A DNA stretch of 64,000 nt from CAZSRX01 sp964609675 [NCBI: uncultured Bacteroidota bacterium]. Lineage in GTDB: Bacteria; CLD3; SB21. The position numbers were made by a program, and so were the translations under genes. A model generated the notes under the pieces. It searched no databases. It had not been told where the DNA came from and worked only from the letters and a program-made list of their open reading frames with translations. This document shows, in pieces, positions 1 to 9,000 of this stretch. Positions within the stretch are counted from its first letter, which is position 1, and each line of letters starts with the position of its first letter. The stretch is from the NCBI GenBank assembly GCA_964609675.1, contig CAZSRX010000017.1, positions 13,392 through 77,391 of the forward strand, read 5' to 3'.

Positions 1-552
1 CAGACCATACATCATTCCTCGAATTACGCCAAAGAAATTATTCAGGACCTGCGGGGCATCGCGCGTATGGACGATTCCGAATGGATCAAACTCGATATTC
101 ACGCCATCATCGAGCGGGCCATAAAGCTGATGCAGACCAAATATAAGTACAACATTGAATTCCATAAACAGTTTTCCAAACTCCCGCCGGTAACGGGACT
201 TCCCGGCCCGTTGACTCAGGTATTTCTGAATCTTATACAGAACGCCGCCCAGGCGATACCGGAAAAAGGCGACATCTGGATTCGGACGCGGGAAATCGGG
301 GAAAATGTTGAAATCGCCATCCGCGATAATGGTCAAGGCATTCCGGCGGCACTCCTGCCGCGCATTTTCGAATACGGCTTCACCACAAAAAAAGAAGGCG
401 AAGGTTCCGGCTTAGGGCTCACGATCACCACGGGAATCATCGACAAACACGGCGGCCGCTTAGACGTAACCAGCACCGAAGGATCCGGCTCCGAATTCAC
501 TGTAACGCTTCCCGTAGACCGGCCTATCACGATGCTCCAGAACGAATTATGA
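1..552 (+). CDS. Sensor histidine kinase, C-terminal part (5' cut by window edge)
   Basis: The frame is open from base 1, so this is the end of a longer gene; 183 residues are visible. They cover the end of the dimerisation region and a full HATPase_c domain: an N box (QVFLNLIQNA), a G1 box (DNGQGI), an F-box region (FEYGFTTK) and a G2 box (GSGLGL). The family autophosphorylates a histidine with ATP and passes the phosphate to a response regulator. The phospho-accepting histidine is not in the window. The gene is followed after 40 bases by a receiver-kinase hybrid and then an NtrC-type activator, so the three probably form one operon and signalling chain. The input domain, and whether it is membrane bound, cannot be seen. 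Confidence 0.9.
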   Translation, partial: QTIHHSSNYAKEIIQDLRGIARMDDSEWIKLDIHAIIERAIKLMQTKYKYNIEFHKQFSKLPPVTGLPGPLTQVFLNLIQNAAQAIPEKGDIWIRTREIGENVEIAIRDNGQGIPAALLPRIFEYGFTTKKEGEGSGLGLTITTGIIDKHGGRLDVTSTEGSGSEFTVTLPVDRPITMLQNEL

Positions 553-592
553 AATCCGTAAATCCGTCATCCTTTAACAGGAAGCTGCAGCC

Positions 593-2098
593 GTGTTATC
601 TTCGGTATTACTGAAAGGGAAAAAAGTGCTGGTGGTGGACGACGATCCCAATGTCCTGCAGACGGTAGGCATGATGCTGCGTACCGCCGGTATGGAAGGC
701 CGCTATCAGACCAATGCCCGCGAGGCCCTGGAAGCCATACCCGAATGGCGCCCCGACCTGATCCTGCTGGATTACATGATGCCCGGCATGGACGGCGTCG
801 CGATGTACAATACCATTACGGGGGACGCTCGCTACGAGCCGTTCCGCCATATACCGGTGGTGATGCTCACCGCCAAGACCGATAACGAGGAAGAGCAGGA
901 ACAACTGCTTAAAAGCGGTCTGAGCGCATACCTGCTTAAACCGTTCGGTTTCAAGGAACTCATCAATATCATTTCCAACGTCCTCACCCTTCAGGCGGTA
1001 CGACTCGAAAACCTGCGCCTGCAGCAGTCATTGCAGGCTATGAAAAATCACCTGCAGTCCATTTTCAACGGCATCCAGGACAGTATCTCCGTGCAGGATA
1101 CCCGCTACGTCATTCAAAGCTACAATCAGTCTGCGGCCCGGCGTTTTTTACAATCCGATCAGGCTCGTTATCAGACCGAAAATGCAGTCAGCGGATTATT
1201 GTGCCACCGCGTTTTCTTTGAGGAACCGGATCCCTGCCCGTTTTGTCCCGCAGCCCTTGCGTTGTCTGAGAACCGTTCGCATTTTACCGAAATCCGTCAT
1301 AAGGACCGGCATTACCAAATCAGCATCTTCCCTGTGGAAAATCCCCACGGTGCAAACGACGCATTTATCGAAATTATCAAAGACATCACCGAGAAAAAAA
1401 ATCTGGAAGAGCGCTTAGTGGAATCCTCCAAACTGGCCAGTATCGGTACGTTGGCGACCGGCGTCGCGCATGAAATCAATAATCCCCTGTGCATCATTCT
1501 GGGATTCACACAATCCCTGATGAAGGAAATACCGGCCGGCACGCCCCAGCACGAGGAAATGGCGATCATCGAGCAGGAAACCCAGCGCTGCGCCAAAATC
1601 GTGCAGGATTTACTGAACTACGCTAAGCCCGCCCCGCTGAAAAAGCAGGCCGCCGTTCTGCCTGAAATCATTCAGAACAGCCTGACGCTCCTCCGCCATC
1701 TGCTTAGTAAGCGCCGGGTGGAAGTGCACGAAACCTATCCCGACGCAATGCCCCCCGTCCTGGTTGACGCGAACAAACTCCAGCAGGTTTTTATTAATAT
1801 TTTACTGAACGCCATCGAATCCATGAACGGAAATCCGCGGATTGATATTCACGTACAGTGTACTGCGGCCTCGCGTATCCGCATCGATGTCAGCGACAAC
1901 GGATGCGGCATTCCCGACGCTTTGCTGGACAACGTGTTTGACCCCTTTTTCACCACCAAAAGCGGTTCCGGTACCGGACTGGGGCTTTCTATCAGTCAAA
2001 TGATTATAAAGGAACACCAGGGCGAAATCCGCATCGCCAGCCGGCTCCAGCAAGGAACCACCGTCACTATCGAACTGCCCTTAACCATCAATTCCTGA
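593..2098 (+). CDS. Hybrid receiver-PAS-histidine kinase
   Basis: A 501-residue soluble kinase starting at GTG 593 behind AGGAAG. Domain order: N-terminal receiver with phospho-acceptor Asp60 (LLDYMMPGMDG), a PAS-like region about 145-270, HisKA with His293 (VAHEINNPL), and HATPase_c with N box, DNGCGIP and GTGLGL. There is no membrane segment. The PAS region carries a cysteine cluster (one Cys, then CPFC eleven residues on). Cysteine-bearing PAS domains of this sort occur in anaerobes, and a redox or metal role is possible but inferred. With the receiver at the N-terminus, the protein may take phosphate from the upstream kinase (1-552) and signal to the NtrC-type activator that starts 9 bases after its stop codon. 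Confidence 0.92.
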   Translation: MLSSVLLKGKKVLVVDDDPNVLQTVGMMLRTAGMEGRYQTNAREALEAIPEWRPDLILLDYMMPGMDGVAMYNTITGDARYEPFRHIPVVMLTAKTDNEEEQEQLLKSGLSAYLLKPFGFKELINIISNVLTLQAVRLENLRLQQSLQAMKNHLQSIFNGIQDSISVQDTRYVIQSYNQSAARRFLQSDQARYQTENAVSGLLCHRVFFEEPDPCPFCPAALALSENRSHFTEIRHKDRHYQISIFPVENPHGANDAFIEIIKDITEKKNLEERLVESSKLASIGTLATGVAHEINNPLCIILGFTQSLMKEIPAGTPQHEEMAIIEQETQRCAKIVQDLLNYAKPAPLKKQAAVLPEIIQNSLTLLRHLLSKRRVEVHETYPDAMPPVLVDANKLQQVFINILLNAIESMNGNPRIDIHVQCTAASRIRIDVSDNGCGIPDALLDNVFDPFFTTKSGSGTGLGLSISQMIIKEHQGEIRIASRLQQGTTVTIELPLTINS

Positions 2099-2107
2099 GG
2101 AAACATA

Positions 2108-3634
2108 TTGAACGCAAGAATTCTGGTAGTTGACGATGAAAAGAACATCCTGGTCCTGTTCAAGAAAATTCTGACCGCGGAAACCCTGCGCCAGGCCACC
2201 GGCGAAACGCCGGAGACGATACCCGATAAGTCCATAGAAATCCATACGGCGCTGAACGGCGAGAGCGCCTGGAGCATGATCCAGACGGCAGATTATGACC
2301 TGATCATCTCCGACCTCGCCATGGGTGAAATGAACGGCATCGCTTTGCTCAGGCATGTTAAGTCCTACCGGCCCGAAATACCGTTTATTATTCTTACGGG
2401 CGTCGGCACCATCGAAGATGCCGTACAGGCCATCAAACTGGGCGCGTACGACTACGTGACCAAGCCTTTTCAGCAGGACGAACTGCTTCTAACCATCAAG
2501 AAAGCCCTCGATTACGGACGGCTGAATTACGAGGTCCGGCGTCTGCGGGAACAAATCAGCGAGAAAGACGGCGTAGGGTTCAATCAGATTATTGGTAAGA
2601 GCAAGTCGATGACCAAGATCTTCGAACTGATCCGGGTGGTGGCAAAAAGCGATTCGACGGTACTGATCGAAGGCGAAAGCGGCACGGGCAAGGAACTGGT
2701 CGCGCGGGCTATCCATCATGAAAGTCTGCGCCGGAACCAGCCGTTTGTCGCGATTGACTGCGGGGCGATTCCTGAAACCCTGCTGGAAAGCGAACTGTTC
2801 GGCTATGTCCGCGGCGCCTTCACGGGAGCCATTGCCGACAAAAAAGGCATCTTCCGTGAAGCGGACAAGGGCACCTTGTTCCTCGACGAAATCGCCGACA
2901 TCAGTCTCAGTACGCAGGCCAAGCTGCTGCGGGCTCTGCAGGAACGCGAAATCCGTCCCCTCGGCAGTACGCAGGGCATCAAATTCGACGTCCGCATCCT
3001 GGCCGCTACCAATAAGCCGCTGTATCAGCACATCAACGCCGGCCGTTTCCGCGAGGATCTCTACTACCGCCTGGCCGTGATTACCCTCAAGATGCCGCCG
3101 CTGCGCGACCGCAAGGAGGACATTCCGCTGATTGTGAATTACTTCCTTGAAAAATATACCCAGCTGAACCACAAGCCCCCGATGCGCATCGCCGACCGGG
3201 TCATGGAACACCTGCTGGAGTACGAATGGCCCGGCAACATACGGGAATTAGAAAATATCATCGAGCGGGCGGTAGTCATCACTTCCGGCGACGTCATCGA
3301 GTCGGATATTCTCCCGGAGCAGTATATGGTCAAGATGAAAACAACGGCTTACGCGCAGGCCTCCGCTGAAGGCCGCTACGACGCCCTGGCGTTCGGCGCC
3401 GAGACTCCCCAGCGGTTTATCCTCACCGACGAACAAAACCAGTATGTCAAAACATTGCTGAAGCAAAATCTCTCGCTAAAAGAAATCATGAGCCAAACCT
3501 CCGGTCCGCTGGAAAAGGCCGTGATTCTGCATACCCTTTCGGAAGTGCTCGGCAACCGCGCCGAGGCCGCGCGCCGCCTGGGTATCAGCCGGCCCGCACT
3601 CTACAGCAAAATGAAAGATTACGGCATCGAGTAA
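2108..3634 (+). CDS. NtrC-family sigma-54-dependent response regulator
   Basis: A 508-residue regulator with TTG start at 2108, preceded by GAGGAAA that overlaps the upstream stop. Domains: receiver (Asp69 in ISDLAMGEMNG), AAA+ sigma-54 activator with Walker A GESGTGKE, the sigma-54 contact loop GAFTGA and an arginine-finger region, then a Fis-type helix-turn-helix at the C-terminus (NRAEAARRLGISRPALYSK). The receiver carries an extra stretch of roughly 18 residues (about 25-42) between the first helix and second strand. The family forms hexamers that remodel RNA polymerase-sigma-54 at -24/-12 promoters. The target promoters are unknown; no clear -24/-12 site was found close by. It most likely receives phosphate from the kinases just upstream. 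Confidence 0.95.
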   Translation: MNARILVVDDEKNILVLFKKILTAETLRQATGETPETIPDKSIEIHTALNGESAWSMIQTADYDLIISDLAMGEMNGIALLRHVKSYRPEIPFIILTGVGTIEDAVQAIKLGAYDYVTKPFQQDELLLTIKKALDYGRLNYEVRRLREQISEKDGVGFNQIIGKSKSMTKIFELIRVVAKSDSTVLIEGESGTGKELVARAIHHESLRRNQPFVAIDCGAIPETLLESELFGYVRGAFTGAIADKKGIFREADKGTLFLDEIADISLSTQAKLLRALQEREIRPLGSTQGIKFDVRILAATNKPLYQHINAGRFREDLYYRLAVITLKMPPLRDRKEDIPLIVNYFLEKYTQLNHKPPMRIADRVMEHLLEYEWPGNIRELENIIERAVVITSGDVIESDILPEQYMVKMKTTAYAQASAEGRYDALAFGAETPQRFILTDEQNQYVKTLLKQNLSLKEIMSQTSGPLEKAVILHTLSEVLGNRAEAARRLGISRPALYSKMKDYGIE

Positions 3635-3639
3635 GTACC

Positions 3640-4008
3640 ATGATCATCGGCACCGGCATCGACATTATTGAAATCGTCAGAATACGACGCGCCTGCGACT
3701 CGTACGGCGACCGTTTTTTAAATCGGATTTTTACGGCGGCGGAATTGGCTTATGCCCGGCGCCGGTCCGATCCTGTCCCATCACTGGCCGTGCGGTTTGC
3801 CGCCAAAGAAGCTCTGATCAAGGCGCTACGGGTGGGTCGGCATCACTCCCTCGAGTGGACCGACATCGAGGTGCTGACGGATGCCGAAGGCCGACCGTCG
3901 GTTAAATACGCGGCTTCCGTCGAAGCGGTTTTTTTCGATAAGAAAATCCACATCAGCCTTTCGCACAGCGAACATTACGCCGCGGCCGTGGTGATTATCG
4001 AAGACTGA
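3640..4008 (+). CDS. acpS: Holo-[acyl-carrier-protein] synthase
   Basis: A 122-residue AcpS-type phosphopantetheinyl transferase. It moves 4'-phosphopantetheine from CoA to the conserved serine of apo-ACP, here probably the acpP product at 48934-49185. The family signature is clear: GTGIDIIE at the N-terminus holds the metal-binding Asp, and RFAAKEALIKAL holds the second metal ligand Glu and the substrate-contacting Lys. Length is normal. The ATG at 3640 lies 5 bases after the NtrC-type gene's stop, so it is probably co-transcribed with the two-component genes, an unusual neighbourhood for a housekeeping enzyme. It converges on ksgA with a gap of only two bases. Confidence 0.95.
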   Translation: MIIGTGIDIIEIVRIRRACDSYGDRFLNRIFTAAELAYARRRSDPVPSLAVRFAAKEALIKALRVGRHHSLEWTDIEVLTDAEGRPSVKYAASVEAVFFDKKIHISLSHSEHYAAAVVIIED

Positions 4009-4010
4009 AA

Positions 4011-4799
4011 TTACCGGTTTGCCTCTCGCGGTATCAGGCGGCTTAAAGCGATAAACTCCTCCACCGTTAGCGTTTCCGGACGACGTTGCAAATCAAAGGC
4101 AATCGCTGTTTCCGGCAATAAATCCGATAAGGAGTTGCGGAGCATCTTACGGCGCCGGTTAAAAGCCGTGCGGACTATTGTTTTAAACCACTGATAAGAT
4201 TCGGGCGCCATAGCCGGTGACCGGAAACGCATATGAACCACCGATGAAACCACGCCGGGCTTCGGAAAAAACGCGTTGGGTGAAACATCAAACAATATCC
4301 GACATGCCGCGTGGTACTTACAAAATACCGAAAGGATACCGTAATCTTTCGACCCGGGCGCCGCAACAATGCGTCGCGCCACTTCCCTTTGCACCATGAA
4401 CGTGGCACTATCCAGAATTTCGGCATAATCAAAACACCGGAATATAATCGGCGAGGTGATGTGATACGGCAGGTTGCCGGCGATTTTAATTTTTTTACCC
4501 GCTGTTTCTGTAACGAACATGTTTAAGTCTAGGGTCAGAATATCAGCGGAATGAATAAAAAAATGATTTTGATTTTTAAATTTATTCCATAGAACCGCTG
4601 TCATTTCCTGATCCACTTCAACCCCATGCACCACTGCGCCGGTAGCCAGCAGACGCTCGGTCAGGAACCCCTGACCGCATCCGATTTCCACGATCACATC
4701 GTCCGGATGCAGATCACAGCTTTCGGTTATTTTTCGCGCTATATTAGGATCATGCAGAAAATTCTGGCTCAGGCGCTTTTTAGGTCGGATCCGGCTAAT
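4011..4799 (-). CDS. rsmA: 16S rRNA dimethyladenosine transferase KsgA/RsmA, apparent ATT start
   Basis: Dimethylates two adjacent adenosines near the 3' end of 16S rRNA using S-adenosylmethionine. Motif I (VEIGCGQGFLTERL) and motif IV (NLPYHITSPI) are intact. The first ordinary start in frame is GTG at 4697, but the frame upstream still encodes the conserved KsgA N-terminus (SRIRPKKRLSQNFLHDPNI). Between the in-frame TGA (six codons before that segment) and this block there is no ATG, GTG or TTG. The only sensible initiator is ATT at 4799-4797, nine bases after a GAGGA Shine-Dalgarno at 4813-4809, giving 262 residues, the usual length. A CTG inside the motif is a poorer alternative without a ribosome site. 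Identity is certain; the ATT start is inferred from conservation and spacing. Confidence 0.93.
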   Translation of the reverse strand: MSRIRPKKRLSQNFLHDPNIARKITESCDLHPDDVIVEIGCGQGFLTERLLATGAVVHGVEVDQEMTAVLWNKFKNQNHFFIHSADILTLDLNMFVTETAGKKIKIAGNLPYHITSPIIFRCFDYAEILDSATFMVQREVARRIVAAPGSKDYGILSVFCKYHAACRILFDVSPNAFFPKPGVVSSVVHMRFRSPAMAPESYQWFKTIVRTAFNRRRKMLRNSLSDLLPETAIAFDLQRRPETLTVEEFIALSRLIPREANR

Positions 4800-4850
4800 A
4801 GGTAAATATCCTCAAGAGGAAACAGGGTTATCAGTTATACAACCAATGCA

Positions 4851-4878
4851 ATTATAAAGAATTTTACGACGGTTTCAA
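4851..4878 (-). promoter_or_regulatory. Sigma-70-type promoter of ksgA
   Basis: Reading the minus strand: -35 TTGAAA (4878-4873), 16-base spacer, -10 TATAAT (4856-4851). Transcription would start near 4844, leaving a leader of about 45 bases with GAGGA placed before the ATT codon. Confidence 0.6.
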
Positions 4879-5053
4879 AACAATTTCTGCAATGGGTTTC
4901 TTAACCAACCGAACTGATGACAATACTCTTAAAGTATGGAGCATGGTTGCAAGAAAATTTTTTTCTTTTGATTAGTGTTTTTTATTTTTTTTTTCTTATA
5001 TTGGTGTATTGTTTAAGCCGTTTCCTATAAACAACAGAAACCAGAGGTCGCTC

Positions 5054-5410
5054 ATGGATCAAACTGAAATTAACTTCACCCGCTCGGATCAGAACGGGAT
5101 TGTCCTGATCGAAGTGAACGATAAGCGTTTAGACAGCCGGTTGGCCACCCGTTACAAACAGGAATTCCTTGTTATGAAAAACGACGGTATCAAATCGGTC
5201 ATCGTCGACCTGTCGAATGTAACGTTTATAGACAGTTCCGGTCTCGGGGCGCTCCTTTTCGGACGGCGGATATTCAATGAAAGCAACGGCGACCTCCGCA
5301 TTCTGGGCGCACGCGAGAAAGTGCTGAACATGTTCCGCATCGCCAAACTGGACCGCGTATTTGAGTTCTATGACGATCAGAGTTCCGCTATGAATAGCTT
5401 TTCTGATTAA
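5054..5410 (+). CDS. STAS-domain anti-anti-sigma-factor-like protein
   Basis: A 118-residue single STAS domain of the SpoIIAA/RsbV type. The region FIDSSGLGALL contains the serine that, in the family, is phosphorylated by an anti-sigma kinase and dephosphorylated by a PP2C phosphatase. I chose ATG 5054, with AGAGGT just upstream, over the longer TTG frame from 5009, because the domain starts soon after it and the extra 15 residues look non-conserved. No RsbW/SpoIIAB-type kinase or alternative sigma gene is adjacent. A matching GAF-PP2C phosphatase is encoded 10 kb away at 15300-17063. A partner-switch role is inferred from family knowledge. Confidence 0.9.
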   Translation: MDQTEINFTRSDQNGIVLIEVNDKRLDSRLATRYKQEFLVMKNDGIKSVIVDLSNVTFIDSSGLGALLFGRRIFNESNGDLRILGAREKVLNMFRIAKLDRVFEFYDDQSSAMNSFSD

Positions 5411-5449
5411 ACATCCGATAATATCAATGCCTATACAAAGGATTCGATC

Positions 5450-5866
5450 ATGAAAACATTCGTCAGTGCTATTATCTTCGGCGTATTGTTTTGCTCCGGA
5501 ATCGCCGCGCAGGACTTATTTAAGGAAATTACCAAGACGGACCCGACATCCTCGGCACAAATTATGAGCGATCTGGCCGGTAAGCACATGGAATATTTAT
5601 TAAAAGTACATGCGGATAAACTGGCCGCGCTGGAAAAGTCCGGCGTTCAGATCATTAAGGCCGATGCCGTCTTAACCGTGGACAAGCCGCTCAAAATCGC
5701 TTTCGCGTGGCCCGTGTCAGCTGGCCAGAAAGACAAGGATAAAAGTCCGCTGGCCCGCGACCCCTTTGTAATCACGCTTTACCCGGCCAAAAACGAGAAA
5801 GGCGCCGATGTTCCACAGAAATGGGATGTGTCATTCACCAAAGGCACCGTAACGGCCCTGCCCTGA
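5450..5866 (+). CDS. Small secreted protein of unknown function
   Basis: 138 residues with a Sec signal peptide (MKTFVSAIIFGVLFCSGIAA, cleavage likely before QD). The mature part is about 118 residues, rich in Lys and Asp, with no cysteine or membrane segment; it ends in a strand-rich region. The ATG at 5450 has AAAGGA ten bases upstream. It follows the STAS gene by 39 bases and may share its transcript. I do not recognise the family. A periplasmic location is inferred from the signal peptide and lack of a lipobox. Confidence 0.75.
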   Translation: MKTFVSAIIFGVLFCSGIAAQDLFKEITKTDPTSSAQIMSDLAGKHMEYLLKVHADKLAALEKSGVQIIKADAVLTVDKPLKIAFAWPVSAGQKDKDKSPLARDPFVITLYPAKNEKGADVPQKWDVSFTKGTVTALP

Positions 5867-6062
5867 TGGGTAGCGCTTGGGTTACCGGTTCCGGCAGATT
5901 TATCTGGCCCTTGGAACTTTCTGCCGATCTATTTAATGCTTACTGTCCGACTTGCCAGCCGCCCTATACCGTATCGCCTTTCTGAAAAAACTCATATTCC
6001 GGGCGGCTTCATATCCCTTGTTCTGATTGAGCCAATCACGTAGTTCACCCGAAAGAAACCCT

Positions 6063-9000
6063 ATGAAAAAAGCGCGTTCATGCAAAATCCTGTATATAGA
6101 TGCAGAGGATGAACGGGCCCAAATTGTACGCCGGAAACTCCAATCCCTGGGCATCGAAACACTGACGGTACGCCGTCGCTTGCCAACGCGTGTTTTTCGG
6201 GCGGATGTATGGGTGGTACATTGGAACCCGGACTTATCGGTTCCTAAAGCCGCGCGCTTATTCAGAAACATCCAAGCACCGGTTATTCTGATGGCAGACG
6301 AAGAAGAAAAAACCAGTCTCCAGCAGTTAGTCAATCTAAAACAGGTCCAATTTATACGCATTGATAAGAAAACAAATTATATTAAAAAGTTATTCTCAAT
6401 AATCGATAAAACGCCGAAACATCAAAAAAAGGCGGCGCTTCAAAAAAAATCAGCGAAAGTCCCGCCAATCACCCCTGCTGACAAATGGTGGATTTCTGAA
6501 CTGGTACCCGGTGACCGGGTATGTTTTTGGCTCGGAGCGCGCGGCGCTTTAAAGCAGGAATGGATACATGGAAATTATTTTCAACAAGAGGGATTCTTTC
6601 CGCCCAGCCGCAAACATCCTGACTGGCTCACGCTGGTTCACCCTGATGACCTGGAAACATTCTTTAAAATCGTAAAACGATTGATGAACCGGCCTACACG
6701 TTCCGAGATAACCCTGCGCCTGAAAACAACGGCCGGCCATTTTATCCGTGTACCCCTGATGCTGAGGACGATTTCCGGACGCACCGGAAAGAAACCGCAT
6801 TACCTGATCATTTCTGGTACCGGCGCGGCGAATCCCCCGTTGACCGAAGATATCGTACATACCTACATCCGTCAGATGGGGACGCTCATCAATAATCTGC
6901 CGGGCGCGGCGTACCGGTGCGCCAACTCCCCGGACTGGACGATGGAATACATCAGCGAAGGCATTGAAAAAATCACCGGATATCCCGCCGATGACTTTGT
7001 CTGTAACACCGTGCGTACGTATAATTCCATTATTCTTAATGAGGATCAGCCGCGCGTCTGGAATGAGATCCAGCAGGCGGTCAGCAAAAAAATCCCTTAT
7101 GTTCTGGAATACCGCATCCGTTCCGCCTCCGGCGATCTGAAATGGGTCTGGGAACGCGGAATGCCTGTTTATGACAGCCGCGGAGAGGTACAGGCCCTGG
7201 AAGGTTTTATAACCGATATTACCGAACGGAAATATGCCGAGGATTCCTGGCGCGAATCGGAACGCCGCTTCCGTGAGTTTTTTGAAACCATCGGACTGTT
7301 CTCGGTCATGCTCGACACCGATGGCACGATCCTCTTTTGCAACAATGAACTCCTGCGCGCCACCGGATGGACCGAAACCGACGTGCTCGGTAAAAACTGG
7401 TTTGACCTTTTTATACCGGCCGGCGACCAGCTGAAACGGATATACCGCGATACCATGGAGGGCAGCCAATCCTTTGCCGTTCACTATGATAACGCGATCA
7501 TGACGCGGAATGGCGAACGCCTGTGGGTGAAATGGAGCAATACCAGCCTGCGCGATCTGGAGGGCAAGATAATAGGAACAGCCAGTATCGGCGAGGATAT
7601 AACCGAAAAGCGGACCATCGAGAACTCCCTTCGGGAACGCGAACGGCAGCTGAGCAGTATTTTCCTGGCCGCGCCGGTGGGCATAGGCGTCGTTGTGGAC
7701 CGCATCCTCATCGAAGCCAACGATAAACTTTGCTCGATGACGGGATATTCCCGTAACGAACTGATCGGTCAATCTTCCAAAATGCTGTATCCAACCCTGC
7801 AGGATTTTGATTATGTCGGCCAGGAAAAATACCGACAGCTCCGCCAGACCGGCACCGGCACCGTACAGACCCGCTGGCTAAAAAAAGACGGTTCGATTAT
7901 CCATGTTATGCTGAGTTCCTCACCTATTGATCCCGCCGACTGGAAAAAAGGCGTTACCTTCACCGCGATGGATATTACCGAACGGTACCGGATGGAAACG
8001 GCCCTGCGCGAAAGCGAAGAACGTTTCCGGCGGTTGGCGGAAAATTCTCCGGATATGATTTTCCGGATGTCCCTGCCTGACTGTAATTATACGTACATCA
8101 GCCCCGCCGTAGAAACCCTCACCGGTTATACGCCCGAAGAATGCTACGCCGATCCGTTAATCAACCGAAAAATCATTCATGAAGAATGGCGGGTGTTTTT
8201 TGATACGATGTTCCGTAAATTGACTCAAGGCGAATTGCCCCCGGTTATCGAATATCCGATTATTCATAAAAATGGACAAACCCGATGGCTGCACCAAAGA
8301 AATTTGTACATTCGGGAAAACGATACAATCATTGCCCTGGAAGGCATCGTAACTGATTTCACCGAATTGAAGCAGGCTTTGGATACGATAACCGCCAGTG
8401 AAAAACGCCTGGCCGATATTATTGACGCCGCCCCATTCGGCGCGCATCTATATCTGCTGGATAATGGAGAACAACTCATTCTTACTGGCGCCAACCAGTC
8501 AGCAGACCGGATATTAAATATCCATCACAAATCATTAATTGGAAAATCCATCGAGGAGGCATTTCCTGATTTGGCGCAAACCGATATTCCTGACACTTAC
8601 CGGCAAGTGGCCCGGTATGGACAGCCGTTTTATAAAGAGCAGGTCATTTATTCCGGCGGGGATATTAGTGGTATTTTTGAAATTCAAGCCGTGCAGACCG
8701 GCCCGAACCGTATAGCTGTTTTCTTCCGCGACATAACCGAAAAACGTAAGGCCGAGCAACGGCTGATTGAAAGTGAGGAAAAATTCCGGACGCTGTTTGA
8801 GACAATGGCGCAGGGCGTCGTTTATCAGGACCGCAACGGCGCGATCATTAGCGCCAACCCCGCCGCGGAGAGAATTCTGGGCGTTTCATGCGGGACGTTG
8901 CTCCGGAGAACATCTGAAGATCATGGCTGGCAGGCTATTCATGAAGACGGCACCCCATTCGAAAGCGCCGAGCATCCGGCGATGATAGCCCTGCAAAGCG

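Noticed and set aside
4937-4950. Sigma-54-like promoter TGGAGCATGGTTGC upstream of the STAS gene
   Set aside because: The distance between GG and GC is nine bases, not ten, so it lacks the required -24/-12 spacing.
6027-6062. TTG start for the giant kinase
   Set aside because: Adds only 12 residues without a ribosome site; ATG 6063 is a simpler start.
5933-6361. 142-codon minus-strand frame across the intergenic gap and the start of the giant kinase
   Set aside because: Mostly antisense to the kinase, no ribosome site and no family match. The last 40 codons (before 6062) look somewhat protein-like and could be an old gene end, but this cannot be supported.
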